Shown one piece after another: positions 6,043 through 12,527 of a stretch of 12,784 bases of DNA. The stretch is from an uncultured Dialister sp. (GTDB lineage Bacteria; Bacillota; Negativicutes; Veillonellales; Dialisteraceae). Position 1 is the stretch's first letter, and the number at the start of each line of letters is the position of its first letter. The notes under the pieces are model-generated. The model made no database searches and was not told the DNA's origin. It was given only the letters and a program-made list of their open reading frames with translations. Location of the stretch: NCBI RefSeq assembly GCF_900538805.1, contig NZ_UPZP01000069.1:1-12784 (forward strand). The letters run 5' to 3'. Both the position numbers and the translations under genes were made by a program.

Positions 6043-7395
6043 ATGAAACATTTCATGCAGTGGCTCCGGCCAGGTCTTGCCATTAAGCGCTGGATGGTTC
6101 TCTTTTCGCTGGGAATCCTCCTTTTGGTCTTTGGCGCCACACTGATTCTGAACTACCAGATTTTCGGAATCATGGAAGAAAGGATGCTGCGCTTTGCTTT
6201 CCAGATGACAGGAAGCTACAGCTATACGTTCCTGGCTGTCTGCGGCACCCTCTTTGTCATCCTGGGCCTGTGGATTATGACCACCGCCGTGAGGAAGCTC
6301 ATGAAGCGGTTCGTAGAGCTTCTGGCACCGGACCAGAAAGAAGTGTCCAAGAAGCTTCTGTCCCGCATGGAACTCTCCCGGGGACCGAAGGTGGTGGCCA
6401 TCGGCGGCGGTCATGGCCTGTCCATGCTGCTCCGCGGCATGAAGAATAAAACGTCCAACATCACCGCCATTGTCACCGTAGCCGACGACGGCGGTTCCTC
6501 CGGCAGGCTTCGCGAGGAAATGGGAATCATTGCGCCCGGAGACCTTCGGAACTGTCTGGTGGCCCTGGCCGATAAGGAAACGGTGCTGGAGCAGATTTTC
6601 CAGTACCGCTTCGGCGGCGAAGGAGAACTGGCGGGACACAGCCTGGGAAATCTTTTCCTGGCGGCCCTGATCAAGCAGTTCGGCAGCGTGCAGAATGCCC
6701 TGGAAGCGGCCAGCAAGGTCCTGAACATCCGCGGCCAGGTCATGCCTGCCACCTCCCAAAAAGTGCGGCTCCGGGCCAAAATGTCCGACGGCGAAATCGT
6801 GGAAGGGGAATCTGAAATTTCCGCCTATCCCGAAAAAATCGGCCGCGACGTGCGCATCGTCCGCATGACCACCGTCCCTAAGGCACCCATGGCCGTAGGG
6901 GATGCCCTGGAAGCTATCAAGGAAGCGGACCTTATTACCCTGGGGCCCGGCAGCCTTTACACGTCGGTGCTGCCCAATCTTCTGGTGCCGGAAATCCTTT
7001 CGGCCATCAGGGAAAGCGGCGCTCCTGTCCTTTACATCTGCAACGTCATGACCCAGCCCGGAGAAACCACGGGTTATACGGTGGGGGACCACCTGAAAGC
7101 CCTGGTGGATCATATCGGCGGCGGAGTGGTGGATTTCGTCCTTGCCAACAACGGCACCCCTTCCCAGGAAGTACTTCGGAAATATGAAAAAGCCCACGCC
7201 TTCCCTGTGTCCATCGACCGGAAGAAAGTGGAATCCCTGGGGGCTGCCCTGATTGAAGCGGACCTGCTGGGACCGGCCCGGGGAGCCGTGCAGGACACGG
7301 AAGTACTTTCCAATGAAATCGTCCGTATCCATAACCTGCTCTCCGCCAAGATTGCGCCGGAAGCTTTGGAAGAATATTTAAAGAGGAGTCATTAA
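6043..7395 (+). CDS. yvcK: YvcK / CofD-like gluconeogenesis factor with N-terminal membrane anchor
   Basis: YvcK proteins resemble the 2-phospho-L-lactate transferase CofD but act as regulators. In B. subtilis YvcK binds UDP-sugars and is needed for growth on gluconeogenic carbon sources and for normal cell-wall synthesis. Two hydrophobic segments lie near residues 18-40 and 60-83, so the protein is probably membrane-anchored with a cytosolic catalytic-like domain, as in several Bacillota homologues. That domain begins with AIGGGHGLSML (about 119-129), then ADDGGSSG (147-154), PGDLRNC (165-171), LGNLFLAAL (201-209) and GPGSLYTSVLPN (301-312). I chose ATG 6043 over TTG 6040: GGAAGGA (6027-6033) is 9 bases away and ATG is the stronger codon. 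The stop overlaps the whiA start by one base (TAATG), indicating coupled translation. Confidence 0.96.
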   Translation: MKHFMQWLRPGLAIKRWMVLFSLGILLLVFGATLILNYQIFGIMEERMLRFAFQMTGSYSYTFLAVCGTLFVILGLWIMTTAVRKLMKRFVELLAPDQKEVSKKLLSRMELSRGPKVVAIGGGHGLSMLLRGMKNKTSNITAIVTVADDGGSSGRLREEMGIIAPGDLRNCLVALADKETVLEQIFQYRFGGEGELAGHSLGNLFLAALIKQFGSVQNALEAASKVLNIRGQVMPATSQKVRLRAKMSDGEIVEGESEISAYPEKIGRDVRIVRMTTVPKAPMAVGDALEAIKEADLITLGPGSLYTSVLPNLLVPEILSAIRESGAPVLYICNVMTQPGETTGYTVGDHLKALVDHIGGGVVDFVLANNGTPSQEVLRKYEKAHAFPVSIDRKKVESLGAALIEADLLGPARGAVQDTEVLSNEIVRIHNLLSAKIAPEALEEYLKRSH

Positions 7396-8327
7396 TGTCA
7401 TTTACAGAACAGGTGAAGAACGAACTGGCCCGCATCCGGCGGGACGACAAAGCCTGCCGGACGGCGGAGCTTCTGGCCCTGCTTAGGATGAGCGGTTCAT
7501 TCATTACCGGGTCCCGGGGCCGCTGGGGCCTTGAATTTTCCACCGGAAACAGCGCTGTGGCCCGCCGGGTGCTGGTGTACCTGAAAAAGGACTTCGGCTT
7601 CATGCCCAGCGCCATGGTGCGCCAGGGACGGCGCCTCCGCAAAAAGAATGTATACACCCTGGTGGTGGAGCCTTCTGAAATGGGCCTGTCCTTCCTGGAT
7701 ACCATGGGCCTTTCCCCTATGGCCACCGTGGACGACAGCCCTTTCCTGGAAAATGATGAAGAAAAGCGGGCCTACCTGGCCGGCGCCTTCCTGGGCGGCG
7801 GCTCCGTGAGCCGCCCCCAGAGTGATTACCATCTGGAAATGGTGACCCAGTCCCTCCGGTTTGCAGAGCAGATTGTGAAGACCATGGCCTCCTTCAAAAT
7901 GAACGCCCGCATGACCGACAGGAAAAATGATTACATCGTCTACATCAAAGACGGCGACGAAGTGTCCGAATTCCTCCAGATTGTGGGCGCCAGCCAGAGC
8001 TATCTGGACTTTGAAAGCGTCAGGGTGGTGAAGGACATGAGGAACCGGGTGAACCGGCAGGTGAACTGCGAAACGGCGAACCTCCAGAAAACAGTGGACG
8101 CCGCCGTCCACCAGACCCACATGGTACAGCGGCTCCTCAAAAGAAATACCCTGTCCTCCCTGTCACCAAAAATCCGGGAAGCCTGCGAAGTGCGCCTCTC
8201 CCATCCCAACGCCAGCCTCTCCGAACTGGCAGCCATCTGCGGCATCACCAAATCCGGCCTGGCTCATCGCTTCAAAAAAATAGAATCCATGGTACAGGCC
8301 ATGGAAGAAAACGAAAGAATGGGCTGA
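7395..8327 (+). CDS. whiA: DNA-binding protein WhiA
   Basis: WhiA joins a degenerate LAGLIDADG homing-endonuclease fold to a C-terminal helix-turn-helix. It controls sporulation in Streptomyces; in Bacillus it binds the chromosome and influences cell division and segregation. The N-terminal domain (FTEQVKNELARI) is followed by LEFSTGNSAVARRV (47-60). The LAGLIDADG-like segment starts RAYLAGAFLGGGSVSRP (125-141), where the catalytic acids of true endonucleases are absent. The helix-turn-helix covers about 274-298 (LSELAAICGITKSGLAHRFKK). The length of 310 is typical. GAGGAG (7383-7388) is the RBS and the ATG overlaps the yvcK stop. It is the last gene of the operon. No T-run terminator follows; a 7-bp hairpin at 8352-8369 is the first structure downstream. 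Confidence 0.97.
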   Translation: MSFTEQVKNELARIRRDDKACRTAELLALLRMSGSFITGSRGRWGLEFSTGNSAVARRVLVYLKKDFGFMPSAMVRQGRRLRKKNVYTLVVEPSEMGLSFLDTMGLSPMATVDDSPFLENDEEKRAYLAGAFLGGGSVSRPQSDYHLEMVTQSLRFAEQIVKTMASFKMNARMTDRKNDYIVYIKDGDEVSEFLQIVGASQSYLDFESVRVVKDMRNRVNRQVNCETANLQKTVDAAVHQTHMVQRLLKRNTLSSLSPKIREACEVRLSHPNASLSELAAICGITKSGLAHRFKKIESMVQAMEENERMG

Positions 8328-8803
8328 GGAAAGGTGGGTCGCCATTATGGACACGCCCTGACGGGCGTGAGGGTTCATAGGGGGTGCGCCAGTTTGTATA
8401 AAACCTTCACAACCGCCCTGGCGGGCGAGGGAAAACAAGCCCGGTTGTTTGGTTTTCACTGCCGCAGGCAGTGCTGCCGCCGAAAACGGTCAGCCGACAA
8501 AAGGAAGGCCCTTTTATGGGCAGGCTAAGGGCCAACTTTGGCTGACTTGGAGGTCCTATGCAGGACCTCCACAGCATACATACTCATCGCCTTAGGCGAT
8601 ACCACAACCCTTTGAACCTTTTGAACCCTCACGCCGAAGGCGTGTCCGCAAAGGGTGCCTGCCACAACCCTCGGCCCAAAGGGCCGTCGCCCCCTGAGTG
8701 AAGCGAACACAACCCGCCGCCGACAGGCGGCCATAACCTTCGGGGCCGACGGCCTCGTCAACCTTTCCCTTTGAACCCTTAGAACCCTCACGCCGAAGTC
8801 GTG
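8328..8803 (+). repeat. String of about eleven short hairpin cassettes between whiA and the exported protein gene
   Basis: No gene is supported here. Hairpins in order are CACGCCC-TGAC-GGGCGTG (8352-8369), CGCCC-TGGC-GGGCG (8414-8427) and CACTGCC-GCA-GGCAGTG (8457-8473). GCCC-TTTTAT-GGGC (8508-8521), TGGAGGTCCT-ATGC-AGGACCTCCA (8548-8571) and ATCGCC-TTA-GGCGAT (8586-8600) come next. Then come CACGCC-GAA-GGCGTG (8630-8644), CGGCCC-AAA-GGGCCG (8672-8686) and CCGCC-GACA-GGCGG (8717-8730). Last are CGGGGCC-GAC-GGCCTCG (8741-8757, one wobble) and CACGCC-GAA-GTCGTG (8789-8803, one mismatch). Linkers such as CACAACCCT, TTGAACCCT and GTCAACC recur while the arms change. The remainder to 8879 is AT-rich leader. 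Confidence 0.75.
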
Positions 8804-8879
8804 GCCATGAACCCGACCGCCAAAGACCGGCTAATCTTAAAAACCTTTTTAATCAATATACAGAAAAGAAGCATAACCA

Positions 8880-9935
8880 ATGTCCCTATTCAAAAAATCT
8901 ATCCAATCCCTGACGGCAGCCATGATGATGGCAGGCGGTTTCACTGCCTTCGCTGCTTCGCCTTTAGATGAAACCTATACCACCCTGCCCCTCACCCAGA
9001 CGAAGGCGGAGGGCACCCTTGTCTTTTCCGACTGCCCGGAATATGCCAATCAGCCGGGCATTCTTTATGAAGGCACCGTGAAGCCCGGGGAGGGCAGGCT
9101 TTATTATTATCATGTGAACGAAACCGGCGGCCCCGCCCGGGTGCTGGTGTATGCGAAATCAGATAAAAAGCAGGACATCACCGTCACCCGCCGGGTGAAA
9201 GGGGATGCCAGCAGCAGCTATATACCCACCGGCGCCACCCTGTCCTTCCGGGAGGCAGTGGGGGAGGAGCAGAAACCGGAGACCCTGGAGCTCCTTCCGG
9301 GAAAGAAAACTATTCTCTACGACGATGACGAAGGCGGCATTGCGGAGGAAGACCTGGTGAGCGGTATGGTGGAAATCGAAACGAAGCAACCCGTCTCCCT
9401 GGGTGCCGCCATCCTTACCGACGGGGATACAAAGGATCTGCAGAAAGCCCTGGATACGGCGCTTCCCCTTCCGCCGGACACCCATGAAATGCGGGGCACC
9501 TTTGCCAAAGATATTTACCTGGAAAACGAAAACTGGGATTTTACCAAAGGAGCGGCTGAAATTTCCGTGGGCAATTCCTTCCCCTTCCAGAAGGGAAAAG
9601 ACGAAATGAGCCATGTGGAAAGAGAAAATACCGGAGATTACGGAATCACCTACCATGTGACCTTCCACAACAGTGGCAGTGGGAAGTATAATCTATATAT
9701 CAACGCCCAGGGCGGCGTCTACATGGGTACCTTCCAGATAGGCACCCATCCCCGCCTCCTCCGGGTGTACCGCACCGATGACAAGCTGGGAAAGCACTGG
9801 TTTGGAAACGGTACGGAAAGTGACTACATTTCCTGCGGCACCTGGGACATGGGAAAGGACCTCTACATCCGCTTCATCCCCGCCGGCGCCGCCTACCTGC
9901 CCATCCGCTTCCTCATGGTGCCGGAAAAACAGTAA
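8880..9935 (+). CDS. Exported protein of unknown function
   Basis: I do not recognise the family. The first 25 residues are a classic Sec signal: KK at 5-6, a hydrophobic stretch to about 24, and cleavage predicted after A23-F-A25. The mature part of about 326 residues has no further membrane segment and only two cysteines (C52 and C319). It is rich in alternating hydrophobic, Gly and aromatic residues (for example GEGRLYYYHV and KYNLYINAQGGVYMG), which suggests a mostly beta-strand secreted or periplasmic protein. The C-terminal part (DLYIRFIPAGAAYLPIRFLMVP) is strongly strand-like. The RBS is weak (AGAAAAGAAG). The gene stands alone, flanked on both sides by hairpin mosaics. Length, composition and frame make it a real gene, but no role can be assigned. 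Confidence 0.85.
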   Translation: MSLFKKSIQSLTAAMMMAGGFTAFAASPLDETYTTLPLTQTKAEGTLVFSDCPEYANQPGILYEGTVKPGEGRLYYYHVNETGGPARVLVYAKSDKKQDITVTRRVKGDASSSYIPTGATLSFREAVGEEQKPETLELLPGKKTILYDDDEGGIAEEDLVSGMVEIETKQPVSLGAAILTDGDTKDLQKALDTALPLPPDTHEMRGTFAKDIYLENENWDFTKGAAEISVGNSFPFQKGKDEMSHVERENTGDYGITYHVTFHNSGSGKYNLYINAQGGVYMGTFQIGTHPRLLRVYRTDDKLGKHWFGNGTESDYISCGTWDMGKDLYIRFIPAGAAYLPIRFLMVPEKQ

Positions 9936-9949
9936 GGAAATCAGCCATG

Positions 9950-9970
9950 CCCTTGCCTGAAGGGACTTTT
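9950..9970 (+). terminator. Weak possible terminator after the exported protein gene
   Basis: CCCTT-GCCTG-AAGGG (9950-9964) is followed by ACTTTTG. The 5-bp stem and four T residues make it only a marginal intrinsic terminator. Confidence 0.25.
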
Positions 9971-10102
9971 GTATCGCTTGGGGAGCGGGAGATACGTAAC
10001 GCAGGCTCCTTCCCCAGGTGGCAATCTTGCATAGGATTGCCAAGTCGGGCAAAGTTGGCCCTGCGCAGAGCAGCAATGGAGCAACATTGTCATTCTTAAC
10101 CT

Positions 10103-10392
10103 CGTACACCCTTTGCCGCTTCGCGGCGTTCCCCTCAAGGGGAAACGAGAAATTTAGAATCGCTTTCCTTTTAATTGCCCGACCGGAATGGAGCTGGGCG
10201 GAGCCCTGAGGAACACCGAAATTTTAGAAAAGGAATGACGCCCCTATCCTCCGGCGCCTGCGGCGACCTCCCCCTTCCTATGGAAGGGGGCTCGGGCTCT
10301 CTGTCATGCAGCATTGGAGACACCAGGGGTATTCCCGTAACGTCTCGTTTCCCCTTGAGGGGAAGTGCCGTGGAGCGGCAAAAGGGTGTACG
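10103..10392. repeat. Long imperfect inverted repeat (47 and 49 bp arms)
   Basis: The arm at 10103-10149 (CGTACACCCTTTGCCGCTTC ... CAAGGGGAAACGAG) is the near-complete reverse complement of the arm at 10344-10392 (CTCGTTTCCCCTTGAGGGG ... CGGCAAAAGGGTGTACG), with a handful of differences and small length changes. The arms are 194 bases apart. Each contains two small hairpins of its own (GCCGCTTCGCGGC and CCCCTCAAGGGG in the left arm). The pair could be two opposed copies of one element or the ends of a small non-coding mobile element. No transposase is present. Confidence 0.7.
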
Positions 10393-10499
10393 ACGCTGCA
10401 AGACGGATTGACACGCTATGGCTATGTGACCGCCAAACGGCGGCTTCTTCCCGCCAACCGGAATTTACTGCTCTTTGTCTCAAAAGCGGCGCGCACCGA

Positions 10500-10524
10500 G
10501 ATTCTTCGCTTCACTCAGAATGAC
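10500..10524. repeat. Second copy of the GATTCTTCGC...GAATGAC element
   Basis: It is identical to 3896-3920 except for one base (CGCTTCAC instead of CGCTTCGC), with the ATTCT/AGAAT arms intact. Confidence 0.7.
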
Positions 10525-10686
10525 GATCGGGCGGCGGGAAAGAACCCTGAGGAACCTGAATACGCGGCGCGTAACTTTATGAGTCACATTAGGTCCCTTA
10601 GGGATCTCAGCTTTTCTGCGAAAAGTCTGCTATCCTCCGGCGCCTAACGGCGACCTCCTCCTTCCTGAGGAAGGAGGCTAAAAACT

Positions 10687-10793
10687 GCGGCGGAGCCGCC
10701 ACCACAACCCTCGGGCCGCAGGCCCGTCAAACCTAAGAACCCTAAGAACCTTCGGCCCTGCAGGGCCGTCAACCCTCAGCGCCGAAGGTGCTG
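10687..10793 (+). repeat. String of four hairpin cassettes before the DUF951 gene
   Basis: GCGGC-GGA-GCCGC (10687-10699), CGGGCC-GCA-GGCCCG (10712-10726), CGGCCC-TGCA-GGGCCG (10753-10768) and CAGCGCC-GAA-GGTGCTG (10777-10793, one G-T wobble). The order and linkers match 4162-4268 almost exactly, but three of the four arm pairs differ, which is the clearest view of the constant-linker, variable-arm design. Confidence 0.7.
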
Positions 10794-10859
10794 TTAATCT
10801 AAAGAACCCTGTTCACAGTGAGTGTTTCCTTTTCGATTACTATAAAAAGGAGAAAAGAA

Positions 10860-11102
10860 ATGAAATTTATCCAGTTTCGTATCGGTGATATTGTACAGAT
10901 GAAGAAGAAGCATCCCTGCGGCAGCCAGGAATGGGAAGTACTGCAGCTGGGAAGCGATATGCGGATTAAGTGCTGCGGCTGCGGACACATCGTCCTCATT
11001 CCCCGTCCCAAATTCCTGAAAGGGGCCAAGAAGGTATTAAACCGCGACGTTACGGAGGATACTCCGCTGGCCCAGAGAAGCGAAGAGTCCACAGAGGGAT
11101 AA
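10860..11102 (+). CDS. DUF951 family small protein
   Basis: DUF951 proteins are small cytoplasmic proteins of unknown function found in Bacillota (YyzM in B. subtilis). The signature FRIGDIVQMKKKHPCGSQEW (6-25) is followed by GSDMRIKCCGCGHIVLIPR (31-49). C20, C38, C39 and C41, with H18 and H43, could bind a metal, which is inference. The length of 80 is slightly above the usual 60-70; the extra C-terminal tail (62-80) is acidic. I chose ATG 10860 because AAAAGGAG (10845-10852) is 7 bases upstream; a GTG at 10818 would place coding sequence over that RBS. The gene follows a cassette string and is followed after a few bases by array 2. Confidence 0.9.
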   Translation: MKFIQFRIGDIVQMKKKHPCGSQEWEVLQLGSDMRIKCCGCGHIVLIPRPKFLKGAKKVLNRDVTEDTPLAQRSEESTEG

Positions 11103-11105
11103 GAA

Positions 11106-11745
11106 TGTCCGGCGGGACGCGAATGTGATTTATGACTGCGGGAAACTGTTTGCGAAAAGTTTCCTGTTCGGCATGTGACGATTGCGTATAACCGCGGCAG
11201 GAAACTGTTTGCGTATAGTTTCCTGTCCGACATGGGACGAGTGTGAATCATTGCGACAGGAAACTGTTTGCGAAAGTTTCCTGTTCGACATGGGACGATT
11301 GTATAGCACACCGACAGGAAACTGTTTGCGAATAGTTTCTTGTCCGTCATGGAACGATTGGGTATCATAGCGGCAGGAAACTGTTTGCGAATGGTTTCCT
11401 GTCCGACATGGAACGATTGCGTATCATAGCGGCAGGAAACTGTTTGCGTATAGTTTCCTATCCGGCGTGAGACGATTGTGAATCATAGCGGCAGGAAACT
11501 GTTTGCGAAAAGTTTCTCATTCGTCATGTGACGATTGCGTATCATAGCGGCAGGAAACTGTTTGCGTATAGTTTCCTATTCGACATGGGCCGATTGTATA
11601 GCATACCGGCAGGAAACTGTTTGCGAAAAGTTTCCTGTTCGACATGGGCCGATTGTATAGTAAACCGACAGGAAACTATTAGCGAAAGATTTCCCGTCCG
11701 ACATGAGGTAATGGTATAGCATCGTGGCAGAAAACTTTTCAGGGC
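11106..11745 (+). repeat. Array 2: tandem 59-bp palindromic units (11 plus a leading half unit)
   Basis: Units start at 11139, 11198, 11257, 11315, 11374, 11433, 11492, 11551, 11610, 11669 and 11728, a step of 59 bp (once 58). The consensus is CAGGAAACTGTTTGCG, WAWAGTTTCCTRTYCGAC, ATGGGACGATTG, YRTATCATAGCGG. The leading half (11106-11138) corresponds to the spacer half of a unit and the last unit is degenerate. Orientation is the same as array 1 and as all genes. It fills the gap between the DUF951 gene and the tRNA promoters and is more uniform than array 1, with subfamily-specific bases (CATGGGACGATTG here, CGTGGGACAAWGG there). Confidence 0.94.
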
Positions 11746-11772
11746 TTTTTCAAAAAAATTGTAAAAAAGGGG

Positions 11773-11801
11773 TAGACAGAGGGGCGTCATAATGCTATAA
11801 T
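11773..11801 (+). promoter_or_regulatory. Upstream promoter of the tRNA operon (P1)
   Basis: TAGACA (11773-11778), a 17-base spacer and TATAAT (11796-11801) with an extended TGC before it. It begins about 28 bases after the last unit of array 2. Confidence 0.75.
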
Positions 11802-11857
11802 CTATAAACGTGATGAGGACAAACCTCTGCGTGAGCAAAAGAGAACGAAAAAAGTTC

Positions 11858-11886
11858 TTGACAAGATGAATGAAATTGTGTATAAT
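11858..11886 (+). promoter_or_regulatory. Main promoter of the tRNA operon (P2), full consensus
   Basis: TTGACA (11858-11863), exactly 17 bases, TATAAT (11881-11886): both boxes are perfect. The first tRNA starts 19 bases after the -10, so little 5' leader needs trimming. Confidence 0.93.
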
Positions 11887-11904
11887 ATATTTCGTCACTT
11901 GCGT

Positions 11905-11980
11905 GCTGGCGTAGCTCAGTTGGTAGAGCAGCTGATTTGTAATCAGCAGGTCGTAGGTTCAAGTCCTATTGCCAGCTCCA
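11905..11980 (+). tRNA. tRNA-Thr (anticodon TGT)
   Basis: 76 bases with encoded CCA. The acceptor GCTGGCG pairs with TGCCAGC, the D stem is GCTC/GAGC, and the anticodon stem GCTGA/TCAGC encloses TTTGTAA with TGT at 11938-11940. The T arm is GTAGG-TTCAAGT-CCTAT, whose closing pair is G-T. It reads ACA and other ACN codons. Confidence 0.97.
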
Positions 11981-11983
11981 TAT

Positions 11984-12068
11984 GGGCGGATTCCCGAGTG
12001 GTTAAAGGGAGCAGACTGTAAATCTGCCGGCTTTGCCTTCATAGGTTCGAATCCTATTCCGCCCACCA
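11984..12068 (+). tRNA. tRNA-Tyr (anticodon GTA)
   Basis: 85 bases with the long variable arm of a class II tRNA and encoded CCA. The acceptor GGGCGGA pairs with TCCGCCC, and the anticodon stem GCAGA/TCTGC encloses CTGTAAA with GTA at 12018-12020. It lies 3 bases after tRNA-Thr. Confidence 0.97.
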
Positions 12069-12073
12069 AATAT

Positions 12074-12149
<76 letters not shown>

Positions 12150-12176
12150 TGTTAATGATTTCCTATATATAGATGT

Positions 12177-12252
12177 GCTGATATAGCTCAGTTGGTAGAG
12201 CGTATCCTTGGTAAGGATAAGGTCACCAGTTCAATCCTGGTTATCAGCTCCA
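12177..12252 (+). tRNA. tRNA-Thr (anticodon GGT)
   Basis: 76 bases with encoded CCA. The acceptor GCTGATA pairs with TATCAGC, and the anticodon stem TATCC/GGATA encloses TTGGTAA with GGT at 12210-12212. It reads ACC and ACT, complementing the TGT tRNA. A 27-base spacer separates it from tRNA-fMet. Confidence 0.97.
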
Positions 12253-12253
12253 T

Positions 12254-12330
12254 GGCGGCTTAGCTCAGTTGGCTAGAGCAAGCGGTTCATACCCGCTGTG
12301 TCCGGAGTTCAAATCTCTGAGCCGCCACCA
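12254..12330 (+). tRNA. Elongator tRNA-Met (anticodon CAT)
   Basis: 77 bases with encoded CCA. The acceptor GGCGGCT pairs with AGCCGCC, and the anticodon stem AGCGG/CCGCT encloses TTCATAC with CAT at 12288-12290. The paired 1-72 end and lack of the three G-C pairs exclude an initiator. An Ile2 tRNA (CAT with modified C) is less likely because the loop TTCATAC and acceptor resemble the Bacillus elongator. It is one base after tRNA-Thr. Confidence 0.9.
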
Positions 12331-12341
12331 AACACCGTAGA

Positions 12342-12369
12342 AAAGAGTTCTCTTTGGAGAGCTCTTTTT
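12342..12369 (+). terminator. Intrinsic terminator after the tRNA operon
   Basis: AAAGAG-TT-CTCT (12342-12353) pairs with AGAG-CTCTTT (12358-12367) around TTGG, with TT bulged. The T run (12365-12369) follows. Transcription into tuf may therefore be partly separate from the tRNA transcript. Confidence 0.75.
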
Positions 12370-12443
12370 ACTGTTATCTGTTCGGCAGATGGCAGAAAAA
12401 TTTCTATTTTCCCGAAAATGCATATGGAATTGCGCCGGATTTC

Positions 12444-12472
12444 TTGTTTCCCGTTGACTTTCAAGGTATAAT
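12444..12472 (+). promoter_or_regulatory. Promoter of tuf
   Basis: TTGTTT (12444-12449) is 17 bases before a perfect TATAAT (12467-12472). A TTGACT at 12454-12459 is only 7 bases from that -10 and cannot be its partner. A leader of about 50 bases follows, with AAGGAGA (12514-12520) as RBS. GGTATAATAAATAAAG (12465-12480) recurs at 3531-3546. Confidence 0.7.
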
Positions 12473-12527
12473 AAATAAAGCGCAAATCTATTTTTGCAAA
12501 TTCTTTTTTGTATAAGGAGAGAAAGAA

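Larger units (their letters stand above)
9936..10859. other. Gene-free repeat mosaic between the exported protein and DUF951 genes
   Basis: No gene is supported. It contains an 8-bp hairpin (TGGCAATC...GATTGCCA, 10019-10042) and a long inverted repeat (10103-10149 with 10344-10392). It holds two CTATCCTCCGGCGCC modules (10244 and 10630), a GATTCTTCGCTTCAC element (10500-10524) and cassettes at 10687-10793. CGTAACGCAGGCTCCTTCC (9995), GAGCTGGGCG...CCTGAGGAACACCG (10191-10219) and the block from 10678 repeat the modules at 3943, 3970 and 4152. The 113-codon frame at 10306-10647 reads straight through these repeats and contains the tell-tale EILRFTQND translation of the dispersed element, so I do not call it. 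Confidence 0.7.

Noticed and set aside
5578..7332. 584-residue - strand frame opposite rapZ and yvcK
   Set aside because: It is a mirror of two clearly identified genes, caused by codon bias; there is no RBS and its composition is rich in His and Gly.
10306..10647. 113-residue hypothetical protein
   Set aside because: It reads across an inverted-repeat arm and the dispersed element (EILRFTQND), a known type of false gene.
11182..11719. Short + strand frames inside array 2
   Set aside because: They have no RBS, change frame between units and arise only from the repeat.
10799..11898. Two - strand repeat proteins (10799-11368 and 11542-11898)
   Set aside because: They are reverse readings of array 2; one overlaps the DUF951 gene, the other the tRNA promoters.
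12454..12472. TTGACT as -35 box of tuf
   Set aside because: It is only 7 bases from the TATAAT; TTGTTT at 12444-12449 has the correct 17-base spacing.
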